DNA of 64,000 bases from Asaia sp. W19 (GTDB taxonomy: Bacteria; Pseudomonadota; Alphaproteobacteria; Acetobacterales; Acetobacteraceae): contig NZ_PNQZ01000019.1 in NCBI RefSeq assembly GCF_003994335.1, forward strand, positions 2 to 64,001. The letters are read 5' to 3'. This document shows, piece by piece, positions 45,507 to 54,245 of this stretch. The first letter of the stretch is position 1. Each line of letters begins with the position of its first letter. Made by a program: the position numbers and the translations under genes. The notes beneath the pieces were generated by a model. The model did no database searches. It was not told the origin of the DNA and saw only the letters and a list, made by a program, of their open reading frames with translations.

Positions 45507-46646
45507 TCAACTCTCCTTGCCGCGCCCTGAGGCAGCCTGCCGCAAAAACGCATCCCAGCGCGCCAGAACCGTCGGAGCGGAGAATTCACGCTCGAAGCGT
45601 GCGCGCCCGTTCTGTGACAGCTTAGCCGCGAGCGCGGCACTACCGAGCACCCGCCCTATAGCCTGTGCGAAGGAGGCCGGATTCTCTACCTCGGCGAGCA
45701 GACCATCCTGCGTGCCGGACAGGATTTCTTGCGGCCCCTGTATGGCGCTTGCCACAACGGGACGGCTTGCCGAGAGCGCCTCGATGACGACATTGCCCAG
45801 AGGCTCGATGCGCGACGGGCAGACAAGCAGGTCGCTCGCTTTCAACCACGCCCCGCTCTCCTGCACCCACCCGGGCATATGCACCCGGGCGCTGACCCCT
45901 TCCCCCCGGGCAAGAGCCGTCAAAGCCTCGCGCTCCGGCCCTTCCCCGGCGATCACAAGATGCACGCCAGGCAGACTCGTCATGGCGCGTATCAGCACAT
46001 CGAACGCCTTGTTCCGATGCAACCGGCCAAGAGCGAGAATGAAGGGTTGGCCGTCGGGCACGCATGACGGCCGTTCCGGTGCGATATCGGCCAGATCATG
46101 CGCAAAATTGGGCAGATAATGCACATGGTGCTCGGGCCAGCCCTGCCCGACCATCCAGCGCGCCAGTCCGCGCGTATTCCCGATCAGATCGGTGCAGCGC
46201 CTGTAGTTGGAGAGGTCATAATAGCCGCCCAGCCTCCCGGCCACCGGCCAGTCCCCCTTGGGCATCATGCGGGCCGCGCGGCTCATCCAGGCGACGGCAA
46301 TATCCGGTCTGAACGATGCCAGATGGTGCTTCAGGCGCGGCGTGGTCAGCAGATCGAGCCTGCCGCCAAAACGGAGCGCTCTTGTTGCGACCCCTCGCGC
46401 CTGCAACCGGGACTCCCGTCCCGGATCACGGCGCAGAAGCGCCAGCACCTCATGCCCAGCCTCATGTTGCGCCATACAGAGCCGCTCATAGAAGAGCTCG
46501 GCGCCGCCACTCGGCGCGCCGGCCATCACATGCGCCAGGCGCAAAGGGGGGAGACTCTCAGGGGCCAAGCACCGAGCCCCAGCGTCAGAGAGTGAGGCAG
46601 GAGACGATGGCATATCGAACGAGACGTGACCCATGACCGTGTTCAT
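45507..46646 (-). CDS. Glycosyltransferase family 4
   Basis: GT-B fold glycosyltransferase of 379 residues. The N-terminal half contains LRLAHVMAGAPSGGAELFYERL. The C-terminal nucleotide-sugar domain has ILALGRLHRNKAFDVLIRAM, LVIAGEGPEREAL and the EX7E-type segment CPSRIEPLGNVVIEALSASRPVVAS. Donor and acceptor are unknown; lipopolysaccharide core or capsule is plausible given the adjacent GT9 gene. It overlaps that gene by 4 bases. The first ~40 residues are poorly conserved-looking, and the start may lie later. Confidence 0.88.
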   Translation of the reverse strand: MNTVMGHVSFDMPSSPASLSDAGARCLAPESLPPLRLAHVMAGAPSGGAELFYERLCMAQHEAGHEVLALLRRDPGRESRLQARGVATRALRFGGRLDLLTTPRLKHHLASFRPDIAVAWMSRAARMMPKGDWPVAGRLGGYYDLSNYRRCTDLIGNTRGLARWMVGQGWPEHHVHYLPNFAHDLADIAPERPSCVPDGQPFILALGRLHRNKAFDVLIRAMTSLPGVHLVIAGEGPEREALTALARGEGVSARVHMPGWVQESGAWLKASDLLVCPSRIEPLGNVVIEALSASRPVVASAIQGPQEILSGTQDGLLAEVENPASFAQAIGRVLGSAALAAKLSQNGRARFEREFSAPTVLARWDAFLRQAASGRGKES

Positions 46647-47554
46647 CCTTCATCCAGCATCAGCTTACAAGCCTCGTGCCAGACGGTCTCGACCGGGAGC
46701 CCCGCAATGGGTGCCTCCCCCTCGGGGCCGGGCGCAGCCACGAAATGGGCCGCCTTCCCGGTCGGTGCATATTCGGAAGCGCGGCTCGGGCCGAACAGGC
46801 CAAGAGTGGGCACACCGGCGGCAGCGGAAAGATGCATCAACCCGGAATCATTGCCCACAAACACCGCGCAGCGCTTCAGCAACGCCGCAACCAGACCGAG
46901 GCTGGTCTGGCCGCCCATATCGAGCACCACCCCGTTTTCGTGTCCCAGCGCCTCAATAACAGGCAAAGCAAGTGCTTTTTCGGCTTCTCCGGGGCCGTAA
47001 AAGACCACCGGCACGAGGCCTCTCGCCTGCATCCTGCGCCCTATCTCGACGAAATGGGCAGATGGCCAGATCTTGCCCTCCCAGTTGGCTGTGGGTGCGA
47101 GGGCCGCATAGGTCCGGGATGCGGGCAGGATTTCCGCCGCGAGGGTTTCCTGTTCGGGGCGGCACCAGACCTCAGGCATCAACGTGACTGGATCGGGAAA
47201 GGCCTCGGCCAGATGCCCGATACGCGCGCCCGGCCGGCGACCGCCGCGGAGGATGCGTCGGCGTAATGCCGGGAGGAAAAACGACACCCCCGATCCGCGC
47301 AGATCGATGACCAGATCCCAGAAACGCCGCGCACATGTCCACCAGAGCCCCGCCCAATGCAGATCGAACGGCTTCTTGTCGACCACGATCACCCGCTCGA
47401 CTGCGGGACATGGCTCGAAATAGGAGGCCGCTACGGGTCCGCATGCCACGGTGATGCGCGCCCTGGGGTGACGGCGCATGAGTTCCGCCAGCACACCCGA
47501 AGAGATGACCGCATCGCCCAGACGGTTAGCGGTGATGAACAGGATACGCTTCAT
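46643..47554 (-). CDS. Glycosyltransferase family 9 (heptosyltransferase-like)
   Basis: A 303-residue GT9 member. The N-terminal strand RILFITANRLGDAVISSGVL holds the LGD motif, followed by DLVIDLRGS, and the C-terminal half has LAPTANWEGKIWP, the VGNDSGLMHLSAAAGVPTLGLFGPS ADP-heptose-type binding block, and the final VETVWHE. GT9 enzymes transfer heptose or related sugars to the LPS core; substrate not determined. ATGA overlaps link it to dnaQ before it and the GT4 gene after it. Confidence 0.88.
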   Translation of the reverse strand: MKRILFITANRLGDAVISSGVLAELMRRHPRARITVACGPVAASYFEPCPAVERVIVVDKKPFDLHWAGLWWTCARRFWDLVIDLRGSGVSFFLPALRRRILRGGRRPGARIGHLAEAFPDPVTLMPEVWCRPEQETLAAEILPASRTYAALAPTANWEGKIWPSAHFVEIGRRMQARGLVPVVFYGPGEAEKALALPVIEALGHENGVVLDMGGQTSLGLVAALLKRCAVFVGNDSGLMHLSAAAGVPTLGLFGPSRASEYAPTGKAAHFVAAPGPEGEAPIAGLPVETVWHEACKLMLDEG

Positions 47555-48228
47555 TGCAGCCAGATCGGCTCCTTGAGCCCGGATACGAACGCCTCATGCG
47601 CTGCGCGGGTCTCGTCATCGGGGGGGGCCATCGGCCGGGGCACACGGTCGGGATTGGCGCGGTAGGTGGCGACACCCCCTCCGCTGCCTGATACGGCGAG
47701 GCCCAGCCCGCGCTGACGGCCGCCCATGAGTTCGAGATAGACTTCGGACAATAATTTACAGTCGAGCAGCGCGTTATGGGTGGTACGCGCCGAAAGATCG
47801 ATATCGTGGCGACGGCACAGGGCATCGAGCGAATTGGGCAGTCCCGGATAGCGCTTCTTGGCCATTTCGAGCGTGTCGACCATGCGCGAACGCTCAAGGA
47901 TCGGCTTGCCGCACGCTTTCAGCTCAGCGTTGATGAAGCCGAAATCGAAGGGCGCGTTATGGGCGATCATTTCGTCCTGACCGATGAAGGCCAGGAATGC
48001 GTCGGCGATCTCGGCGAATTTCGGCTTGTCGAGCAGATCATCGAGCGTAAAACCATGCACGCGGCTCGCCTCGGGGGGGACATCGCGCTCCGGGTTGATC
48101 AGCACGTGAAAAGTCTCGCCCGTCGGCAAATCGTCGATCAACTCGAGCGCTGCAATCTCGATTACACGGTCCCCCGTCGCCGGATCGAGCCCCGTCGTTT
48201 CCGTATCGAACAGGATCGAGCGTTTCAT
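47551..48228 (-). CDS. dnaQ: DNA polymerase III epsilon subunit (3'-5' proofreading exonuclease)
   Basis: DEDDh exonuclease with ExoI DTETTGLDP, ExoII AHNAPFDFGFINAEL and ExoIII HNALLDCKLLSEVY motifs, the last with the His of the DEDDh class. Length 225 residues; the C-terminal ~45 residues are Gly/Pro-rich and, as in E. coli, likely bind the polymerase alpha subunit. A run of eight C lies in that tail. It overlaps coaE by 4 bases and GT9 by 4 bases. Confidence 0.95.
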   Translation of the reverse strand: MKRSILFDTETTGLDPATGDRVIEIAALELIDDLPTGETFHVLINPERDVPPEASRVHGFTLDDLLDKPKFAEIADAFLAFIGQDEMIAHNAPFDFGFINAELKACGKPILERSRMVDTLEMAKKRYPGLPNSLDALCRRHDIDLSARTTHNALLDCKLLSEVYLELMGGRQRGLGLAVSGSGGGVATYRANPDRVPRPMAPPDDETRAAHEAFVSGLKEPIWLQ

Positions 48229-48818
48229 GCCGGGTTCTCCATTCTGGCAATCAGGCGTTTCATCTGCCGCGCGGTATGGCCGCGAGAGAGGCCATTGCGC
48301 AACAGGATATCGGCGCGCCTGTTACGCTCGCTATCGCTCATCTGGCGCGCGAGCAGGGCGCGGGCCTGTGGCTCAGTCAGAGAGCGCCGCTTCATGATCC
48401 GGCGCAGCCTGATATCGAGCGGGGCCGTGACCACGATAACCGCATCGCAGTCGCGATCCGCCCCTGTCTCGAAGAGGAGCGGAATATCGAGCACGCAGAT
48501 GGCCACGCTGCGGCGACGCATCTGCCCCAGAAAAACGCGGCGTGCCCGGCGCACCAGAGGATGGATGATCGCCTCCAGCGTCACAATCTCGGCAGGCTGG
48601 CCGATGACGGCCTGACGAAGGGCACTCCGATCCACAGCTCCGTTCCGCACGCAGTCGGGCCAGCGGCGCGCGATCGCTGGAACCGCCTCACCGCCACGCG
48701 CCTGCAGGACATGGACCGCCGCATCGGCATCAAAGACCGACCAGCCAGCGCGGCGCAGGAAACGCGCTACCGTGGTCTTGCCCGCCCCCATACCTCCGGT
48801 AAGCCCCAGAACACGCAT
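48225..48818 (-). CDS. coaE: Dephospho-CoA kinase
   Basis: Final step of coenzyme A synthesis. P-loop LTGGMGAGKTTVA at the N-terminus, then FDADAAVHVL and the CoA-binding LDIPLLFETGADRDCDAVIVV block, followed by the lid-like RRSLTEPQARALLARQM. Length 197 residues, normal. It begins two bases after the aroE stop and overlaps dnaQ; the coaE-dnaQ pairing is known from other alphaproteobacteria. Confidence 0.96.
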   Translation of the reverse strand: MRVLGLTGGMGAGKTTVARFLRRAGWSVFDADAAVHVLQARGGEAVPAIARRWPDCVRNGAVDRSALRQAVIGQPAEIVTLEAIIHPLVRRARRVFLGQMRRRSVAICVLDIPLLFETGADRDCDAVIVVTAPLDIRLRRIMKRRSLTEPQARALLARQMSDSERNRRADILLRNGLSRGHTARQMKRLIARMENPA

Positions 48819-48820
48819 GA

Positions 48821-49708
48821 TCAGTCCAGAGTCTCGATCAGACGCGCACGCAGGCCCGGCGTGACCTCGGGCCGACGCCCAAACCAGGCCTCGAAACCGG
48901 GACGGGCCTGATGGATAAGCATGCCGAGTCCGTCCACCGTCGCGAGACCGCGTGCCTGCGCCGCGGCGAGGAGCGGTGTTTCGAGCGGGACATAGACGAT
49001 ATCGGACACAACCAACGATCCCGCAGCCTTCGTCAGGCTCCCCGCCCAGTCAAAGACATTCTGCCCCGTCATGCCGAGCGATGTGGTGTTCGTCAGCAGC
49101 TCGGCCTCTGCCAGATGCTCGGGCCAGTCCTTCCAGTCGATCACATGGCCACCGCCCAGCGCGGCACTCAAAGCCTCGGCGCGCGCTTTCGTACGGTTGG
49201 CGAGCGTCACGCGACAACCTGCATCGAGCAGGGCGGCGCATACGGCACGGGCGGCCCCGCCTGCCCCCAGAACCAGCGCGCGACGTGGCAAGGTCACCCC
49301 CGCTTCACGGAGGGAATCGAGATAGCCGATACCGTCCGTACAGCCGCCCTCGATCGCCCCGTCCTCTTCGAACACAAGCGTGTTCACCGCCCCGGCGCGC
49401 CGCGCGTCATGGGTGTGGCGATCCACCAGCGCATAGGCGGCTTCCTTGTGCGGAATGGTGACATTGAGCCCTGCAAACCCAAGCGCCTGAAGCGCTCGCA
49501 CACCGCGCTCGAAATCCTCGGGCTTGAGAGGCAGGCGCAGATAGAACCCGTTGATCCCGTATTGCGCGCACCAGCCATTATGCAGGATCGGCGAGCGCGT
49601 ATAGGTGAGCGGCCAACCCGTCACGGCGGCGAGGACGGGCCGCCCCTGCGGGTACAGATCCTTCGTGAACAAAGCGTCGAGCGCGGCCCTGGCCTGATCG
49701 AGGCTCAT
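48821..49708 (-). CDS. aroE: Shikimate dehydrogenase
   Basis: NADPH-dependent reduction of 3-dehydroshikimate to shikimate. Shikimate-binding TGWPLTYTRSPILHN, the catalytic Lys in VTIPHKE, Asp in TDGIGYLDSL, and the NADP loop VLGAGGAARAVCAAL are all visible; VNTTSLG-like LTNTTSLGMTG follows. I used the ATG that overlaps the upstream stop by 4 bases, giving 295 residues. An in-frame start 60 bases earlier would eat into the amidohydrolase gene. Confidence 0.95.
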   Translation of the reverse strand: MSLDQARAALDALFTKDLYPQGRPVLAAVTGWPLTYTRSPILHNGWCAQYGINGFYLRLPLKPEDFERGVRALQALGFAGLNVTIPHKEAAYALVDRHTHDARRAGAVNTLVFEEDGAIEGGCTDGIGYLDSLREAGVTLPRRALVLGAGGAARAVCAALLDAGCRVTLANRTKARAEALSAALGGGHVIDWKDWPEHLAEAELLTNTTSLGMTGQNVFDWAGSLTKAAGSLVVSDIVYVPLETPLLAAAQARGLATVDGLGMLIHQARPGFEAWFGRRPEVTPGLRARLIETLD

Positions 49709-50478
49709 TTCGCCGTTGAGATGGCGTTCCAGTAAAGCGGCAATAGCCGCGCCAGTCTCTGTGCCCAAGAGTTCTGCCCTGCCTCGTTCTCGATCAGATC
49801 CTGACGGATCTCGATTTCCAGATAGGGCAGTCCGCCCCGTTCCGCATGATAGGGCACGGTATAATCCGATGTGGCGGTCAGCACATAGGGCTCATTATCC
49901 CCGACGCAGAGATCGCCCTCGCCGCGCAGCAGATCGAGCATGATTCCGGCTGAGCGCGTGTCGCGATGATGCAGAATCCCGACATGCCAGGGCCGTTCCG
50001 CCCCGTTCATGCGTGGGGTAAAGCTGTGCAGGGCAATCAGCGCAGTGGGCCGGGTTCTGGCGGCCAGCAGGGCCGCGATCTGGTCGTGATAAGGATGCAG
50101 GATCTCGCTCTCGCGGCGCGCACGACACGCCACCGAGAGATTGGCATTCCCGTCGATCGGTGTGTGATCGGAGATGGCCGGAATCGAGGTCGGGTGGCCC
50201 GGCGCCCGGTTGCTGTCGATGACGAGGCGGGAATAGACCTGCTCGACCAGATCAGCGCCCAGCAGGGCCTGAAGCGCTACCCCCACGCCATGGATGCCGA
50301 TATCCCAGGCGATATGGCGCCCCCAATCGCTCTCGGCAACACCGAGCCGTCCCAGGCTTTGCGGGACGGCGCGCCCGGCGTGGTCGCTGACGAGAAGGAA
50401 AGGCGAGTCCGATGTCGCCTTCGTGATCCTGAAGGGAGCAGGATCGTCTGGGCCGAGAAGAGGAGGAAACCCGCTCAT
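49705..50478 (-). CDS. N-formylglutamate amidohydrolase family protein
   Basis: A 257-residue FGase-family zinc hydrolase (the HutG-type fold). Motifs: LLVSDHAGRAVP, HIAWDIGIHGVGVAL, the YSRLVIDSNRAPG loop, HSFTPRMNG and the C-terminal PYLEIEIRQDLIEN. In histidine degradation the family releases formate from formylglutamate, but no other hut gene is in the window, so the actual substrate is open. It is the promoter-proximal gene of the eight-gene operon, with a 60-base divergent region shared with argH. Confidence 0.86.
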   Translation of the reverse strand: MSGFPPLLGPDDPAPFRITKATSDSPFLLVSDHAGRAVPQSLGRLGVAESDWGRHIAWDIGIHGVGVALQALLGADLVEQVYSRLVIDSNRAPGHPTSIPAISDHTPIDGNANLSVACRARRESEILHPYHDQIAALLAARTRPTALIALHSFTPRMNGAERPWHVGILHHRDTRSAGIMLDLLRGEGDLCVGDNEPYVLTATSDYTVPYHAERGGLPYLEIEIRQDLIENEAGQNSWAQRLARLLPLYWNAISTAK

Positions 50479-50538
50479 GAATTGCGCGCACCATGCTGAC
50501 TGACTAGGTTACCCCTTCTTGACCATAATCCCTACGCC

Positions 50539-52020
50539 ATGGACAACCCCGTGACCGAGACAGATCGACCGACCGCGCCCCAGCTCCCCTCCGCCAGTGG
50601 TGAGACGAATACTCACGGCGAGGCCCGTCTGGCGAACCCGCAATGGGGCGGGCGCTTTGCGGCCGGACCTGCGGCCATCATGGCGGATATCAATGCCTCG
50701 ATCGATTTCGACCAAAAGCTGTGGCGTCAGGACATCCGTGGTTCTCTGGCCCATGCGGCCATGCTCGCACGCGTCGGTTTGCTGACCATGTCGGAAGAGA
50801 AGGAAATCCGCGACGGTCTGCATGGCATCGCGCGCGACATCGAGGCCGGCGCCTTCACCTTCTCGCAGGACCTCGAAGATATTCACATGAATATCGAGGC
50901 ACGTCTGTCGGAACGCATCGGGGAGGCAGGCAAGCGCCTGCACACGGCGCGCTCGCGCAATGACCAGGTTGCGACCGATTTCCGCCTCTGGGTGCGCGAC
51001 GCCATTGACGGGATCAGCGGGCAAATCACCGCCCTCATGCGTTCCCTCGCTACGCGCGCGCTCGAACACGCCTCAGATGCCATGCCGGGTTTTACCCATT
51101 TGCAGGTGGCCCAGCCAGTGACCTTCGGGCACCATCTTCTGGCCTATGTCGAGATGCTGTCACGCGATCGCGACCGTCTGCGCGATGCCCGCGCGCGGCT
51201 CAATGAGTGCCCGCTCGGCTCGGCCGCGCTGGCCGGCACATCCTTTCCAATCGACCGCCGCTTCACGGCGAACGCCCTTGGTTTCGACCGCCCGACGGCC
51301 AATTCTCTCGACGCGGTTTCCGATCGCGACTTCGCGCTCGAATATCTTTCTGCGCTTTCCCTGCTCGGCATGCACCTGTCGCGCCTGTCCGAAGAGCTCG
51401 TTCTGTGGTGCTCCGCACCGTTCAGCTTCGTGCGGCTTTCCGATGGCTTCACGACCGGTTCCTCCATCATGCCGCAGAAGAAGAATCCCGATGCTGCCGA
51501 ACTTGTGCGCGCGAAGGTCGGGCGCATTACCGGTGATTTCATGGGGCTGCTCATGGTCATGAAAGGCCTGCCTCTGGCCTATGCCAAGGACACCCAGGAA
51601 GACAAGGAACCGGTATTCGACGCGACCGAAGCCGCAACCTTGTCCCTCGCGGCCATGGACGGGATGATCCGGGACATGACGGCCAATACCGACAAGATGC
51701 GCGCTCTGGCCGGGGCAGGATTTGCGACCGCGACCGATCTGGCCGACTGGTTGGTGCGTGTGCCGCGCCTGCCCTTCCGCACGGCGCATCACGTCACCGG
51801 GCGTCTGGTCGGCATGGCGGAAGCGAAGAACTGCGATCTCGCCGATCTGACGCTTGAGGAGATGCAGGGCGTCGAGCCGCAGATCGATGCCACGATCTTC
51901 GACGTCCTGACCGTCGAATCCTCGCTCGCATCCCGCACCAGCGAAGGCGGCACGGCGCCTGCCAACGTCACCAAGGCTGCACAACTCTGGCTCGCACGCC
52001 TCGAGGAGAAAAACGCGTGA
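50539..52020 (+). CDS. argH: Argininosuccinate lyase
   Basis: Splits argininosuccinate into arginine and fumarate. Signature [12 protein letters not shown] carries the flexible loop with the catalytic Ser; other blocks are [31 protein letters not shown], and [17 protein letters not shown] with a catalytic His. The first ~30 residues before WGGRF are Pro/Thr-rich and not part of the fold. Total 493 residues. Its TGA overlaps the GTG start of the tiny lipoprotein gene downstream. Confidence 0.97.
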   Translation: MDNPVTETDRPTAPQLPSASGETNTHGEARLANPQWGGRFAAGPAAIMADINASIDFDQKLWRQDIRGSLAHAAMLARVGLLTMSEEKEIRDGLHGIARDIEAGAFTFSQDLEDIHMNIEARLSERIGEAGKRLHTARSRNDQVATDFRLWVRDAIDGISGQITALMRSLATRALEHASDAMPGFTHLQVAQPVTFGHHLLAYVEMLSRDRDRLRDARARLNECPLGSAALAGTSFPIDRRFTANALGFDRPTANSLDAVSDRDFALEYLSALSLLGMHLSRLSEELVLWCSAPFSFVRLSDGFTTGSSIMPQKKNPDAAELVRAKVGRITGDFMGLLMVMKGLPLAYAKDTQEDKEPVFDATEAATLSLAAMDGMIRDMTANTDKMRALAGAGFATATDLADWLVRVPRLPFRTAHHVTGRLVGMAEAKNCDLADLTLEEMQGVEPQIDATIFDVLTVESSLASRTSEGGTAPANVTKAAQLWLARLEEKNA

Positions 52021-52154
52021 AAATCACAGCGCAATTGCTTTCACTGAGCCTTATCGCGTGCGTCATGCTGACAGCCTGCGGCAAGAAGGGCGCCCCCCAT
52101 GCCCCTGGCCCAGCCAGCAAGATCACCTATCCACATTCCTACCCACCGGAATAA
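52017..52154 (+). CDS. LptM-like (YifL) mini-lipoprotein
   Basis: A 45-residue lipoprotein, too short for most gene finders. GTG overlaps the argH stop (GTGA). A basic start and hydrophobic helix lead to lipobox LTAC, and the mature protein begins CGKKGAP, which is close to the CGQKGPL start of LptM, the small partner of the LptD/E LPS translocon. In many proteobacteria lptM sits beside argH or lysA; here argH is retained while lysA is 10 kb away. Its last ~30 bases overlap the gluQRS 3' end on the opposite strand. Confidence 0.72.
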   Translation: MKITAQLLSLSLIACVMLTACGKKGAPHAPGPASKITYPHSYPPE

Positions 52155-52986
52155 CGGGCGCATCTGACAAGGAGGCGCGCGCCAGAACCATGATCTGGCG
52201 TGCGTCATACCCTTTGTCGCGCAGGGCACGCAGGCTCTCCGCCCCATCGCGCTTCGAGAGCTTCTGGCCCGACTCATCGCAAATCAAGCCATGATGGGCA
52301 TAGAGCGGCGCCTCATATCCCAGCAGCGTCTGCAACACACGATGGACCGAACTCGCCTCGAACAGGTCCGCCCCGCGTGTCACGAGGGTGATTTTCTGGC
52401 GTGCATCGTCCACCGTGACGCAGAGATGGTAGGATACGCCGTTGTCGCGGCGACCCAGAACCACATCGCCAAATTCGGCAGCCCGGCTGGAAACAGCACG
52501 CCTGCCATGAGGCGACCATTCCTCCCAGCCCGGTGCGTGCCCGATGGCAGCGAGTGCCCGCTGCATATTGAGCCGCCAAACATGGGGCGTATCAGCCCCT
52601 ATACGCGCCGTGCGGCAACTCCCACCATAAACCGCGCTCCCGTCGGGAGCCCGCCCCTTCGTGCCCGCCTGCACCTGCGCGCGCGAACAGGCACAGCGGT
52701 AGACGAGCCCCATGGTGTGCAACCGCGCAAGTTCGGACCGATAGGTCTCCAGATCATCAGACTGACGTCGCACGGGAAGCGCGCTCGCAAACCCGAGCCA
52801 GTCGAGGTCTTCGCGCAAGGCCTGCTCGAAACGCGGCAGGCAGCGCTGCGGGTCGATATCCTCAATACGAATCAGGAACGATCCTTCAGGGCCCGCCATG
52901 GCGCGCGCGTAGCTGGCAGAAGCCACGTGCCCCAAATGCAGATATCCCGTCGGGCTCGGGGCGAAACGTGTGCGAAATCCTGTCAT
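52123..52986 (-). CDS. gluQ: Glutamyl-Q tRNA(Asp) synthetase
   Basis: Truncated GluRS paralogue that attaches glutamate to queuosine on tRNA(Asp). The HIGH-type motif is GYLHLGH within RFAPSPTGYLHLGH; KMSKS-type is KLSKRDG; a Cys pair CACS in the middle resembles the zinc site of the family. The anticodon-binding domain of full GluRS is missing, as expected at 287 residues. I chose the internal ATG before GFRTRFAPSP. The 3' end is antisense to the LptM-like gene. Confidence 0.93.
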   Translation of the reverse strand: MTGFRTRFAPSPTGYLHLGHVASASYARAMAGPEGSFLIRIEDIDPQRCLPRFEQALREDLDWLGFASALPVRRQSDDLETYRSELARLHTMGLVYRCACSRAQVQAGTKGRAPDGSAVYGGSCRTARIGADTPHVWRLNMQRALAAIGHAPGWEEWSPHGRRAVSSRAAEFGDVVLGRRDNGVSYHLCVTVDDARQKITLVTRGADLFEASSVHRVLQTLLGYEAPLYAHHGLICDESGQKLSKRDGAESLRALRDKGYDARQIMVLARASLSDAPVIPVGRNVDR

Positions 52987-53124
52987 CAAACCTTCGCTTG
53001 CCCTGTTCACGGAAAGCTGAAATAGTCAGCGCTATCAGACAGACGGCGCGTATCTATAGGCGCTGGTTTCCCGTCGCGCTTGAGATAATCCGATCGTGCC
53101 GCCCTGTAAAAGAGGATGCGATCG

Positions 53125-53688
53125 ATGCTTGCCAGCGCCCAGCATTTCCCCGCCCTTGTGCTGAACGCGGATTTTCGTCCGCTTTCATACTTCCCGCTGT
53201 CGCTATGGTCCTGGCAGGAAAGCGTCAAGGCCGTTTTTCTCGACCGCGTCTCGGTCTTGAGCGAATATGACGATATCGAGGTGCATTCGCCCAGCTGCGT
53301 GATGCGCGTGCCGAGCGTCATTGCGCTGAAGGAATACATCCCGACGGCACGACGTCCTGCCTTCACAAGGTTCAACGTCTTCCTGCGCGATAATTTTTCA
53401 TGCCAGTATTGCCATGATCGATTGCCGACGCATGAGCTGACCTTCGATCACGTTATCCCACGCGCCAAGGGGGGGCGCACCACTTGGGAGAATGTCGTGA
53501 CAGCCTGCAGCCCCTGCAATCTCATCAAGGGCTCCAAACTGCCTTCCGAAATCGGCATGCATCCCCGTATTCGCCCGGTCCAGCCCTCGACGCGACGCCT
53601 GCAGGAGAACGGACGCAGTTTCCCGCCGAACTACCTGCATGAAAGCTGGCGGGATTATCTGTATTGGGACAGCGAACTCGAAGGCTGA
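53125..53688 (+). CDS. HNH endonuclease-domain protein
   Basis: A 187-residue protein with an N-terminal domain of unknown role (LVLNADFRPLSYFPLSLWSW) and an HNH nuclease-type C-terminal half. The zinc-binding cysteines are in CQYCHDR and CSPCN, and the HNH core includes FDHVIPRAKGG. This layout matches a common stand-alone HNH family, widespread on bacterial chromosomes and not a restriction or intron enzyme. The ATG chosen has GAGG nine bases upstream; another ATG lies nine bases earlier. Function in the cell is unknown. Confidence 0.87.
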   Translation: MLASAQHFPALVLNADFRPLSYFPLSLWSWQESVKAVFLDRVSVLSEYDDIEVHSPSCVMRVPSVIALKEYIPTARRPAFTRFNVFLRDNFSCQYCHDRLPTHELTFDHVIPRAKGGRTTWENVVTACSPCNLIKGSKLPSEIGMHPRIRPVQPSTRRLQENGRSFPPNYLHESWRDYLYWDSELEG

Positions 53689-53717
53689 CCCTTTTTACAC
53701 CCGCGTTCGTGTTGCAT

Positions 53718-54077
53718 TTAGCCTTGCGCGAAGAGGGCCTCGTAGACAGGGAGCTTGAAGCCGAGCGTCACCCTCTCTCCCTGCACCAGAACCGGCCGTT
53801 TGATCACGGTGGGATGGGCCAGCATCACAGCCAAGGCCTGTGCTTCATTGGCGATCTGCTTCTCGGCATCGGGCAGCTTGCGGAAGGTCGTCCCGGCCCG
53901 ATTGAGCAGCGCCTCCCATCCGACAGAACGCATCCAGACGGCAAGATCATCCGCACTTAATCCGTCCTTCCGCAGGTCGTGATAGCGATAGGCAATCCCC
54001 TCTCCCTCAAGCCAACGCCGTGCCTTGCGCACCGTGTCGCAGGTGGTGATTCCGTATAATACCGGCTGATTTTCCAT
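53718..54077 (-). CDS. ArsC/Spx-like thioredoxin-fold protein (YffB type)
   Basis: A 119-residue arsenate reductase-family fold protein. The active-site region YGITTCDTVRKA has a single Cys in the ArsC position, and KRPVLV with PTVIKRP matches the conserved cis-Pro part. This pattern is closest to YffB-type proteins, whose role (glutathione-related reductase or regulator) is unclear; the ArsC arginines are not all obvious. GGAAAGGAG precedes the chosen ATG. It stands alone behind the LysR gene. Confidence 0.83.
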   Translation of the reverse strand: MENQPVLYGITTCDTVRKARRWLEGEGIAYRYHDLRKDGLSADDLAVWMRSVGWEALLNRAGTTFRKLPDAEKQIANEAQALAVMLAHPTVIKRPVLVQGERVTLGFKLPVYEALFAQG

Positions 54078-54245
54078 GAGCGTCTCCTTTCCCAACTTTC
54101 CCGATGAGCTCGACCCTGCCCATGCCGGGCCGGACTGCGGGTCACGGTAACTGCGCCAACCAATCGATCATCATCCGCATTGAGCGCAGCACGGCAACTG
54201 CACCGCCCTCGACTCCGCGCAAGCACGCCAAGGCACCGCCCCCTA

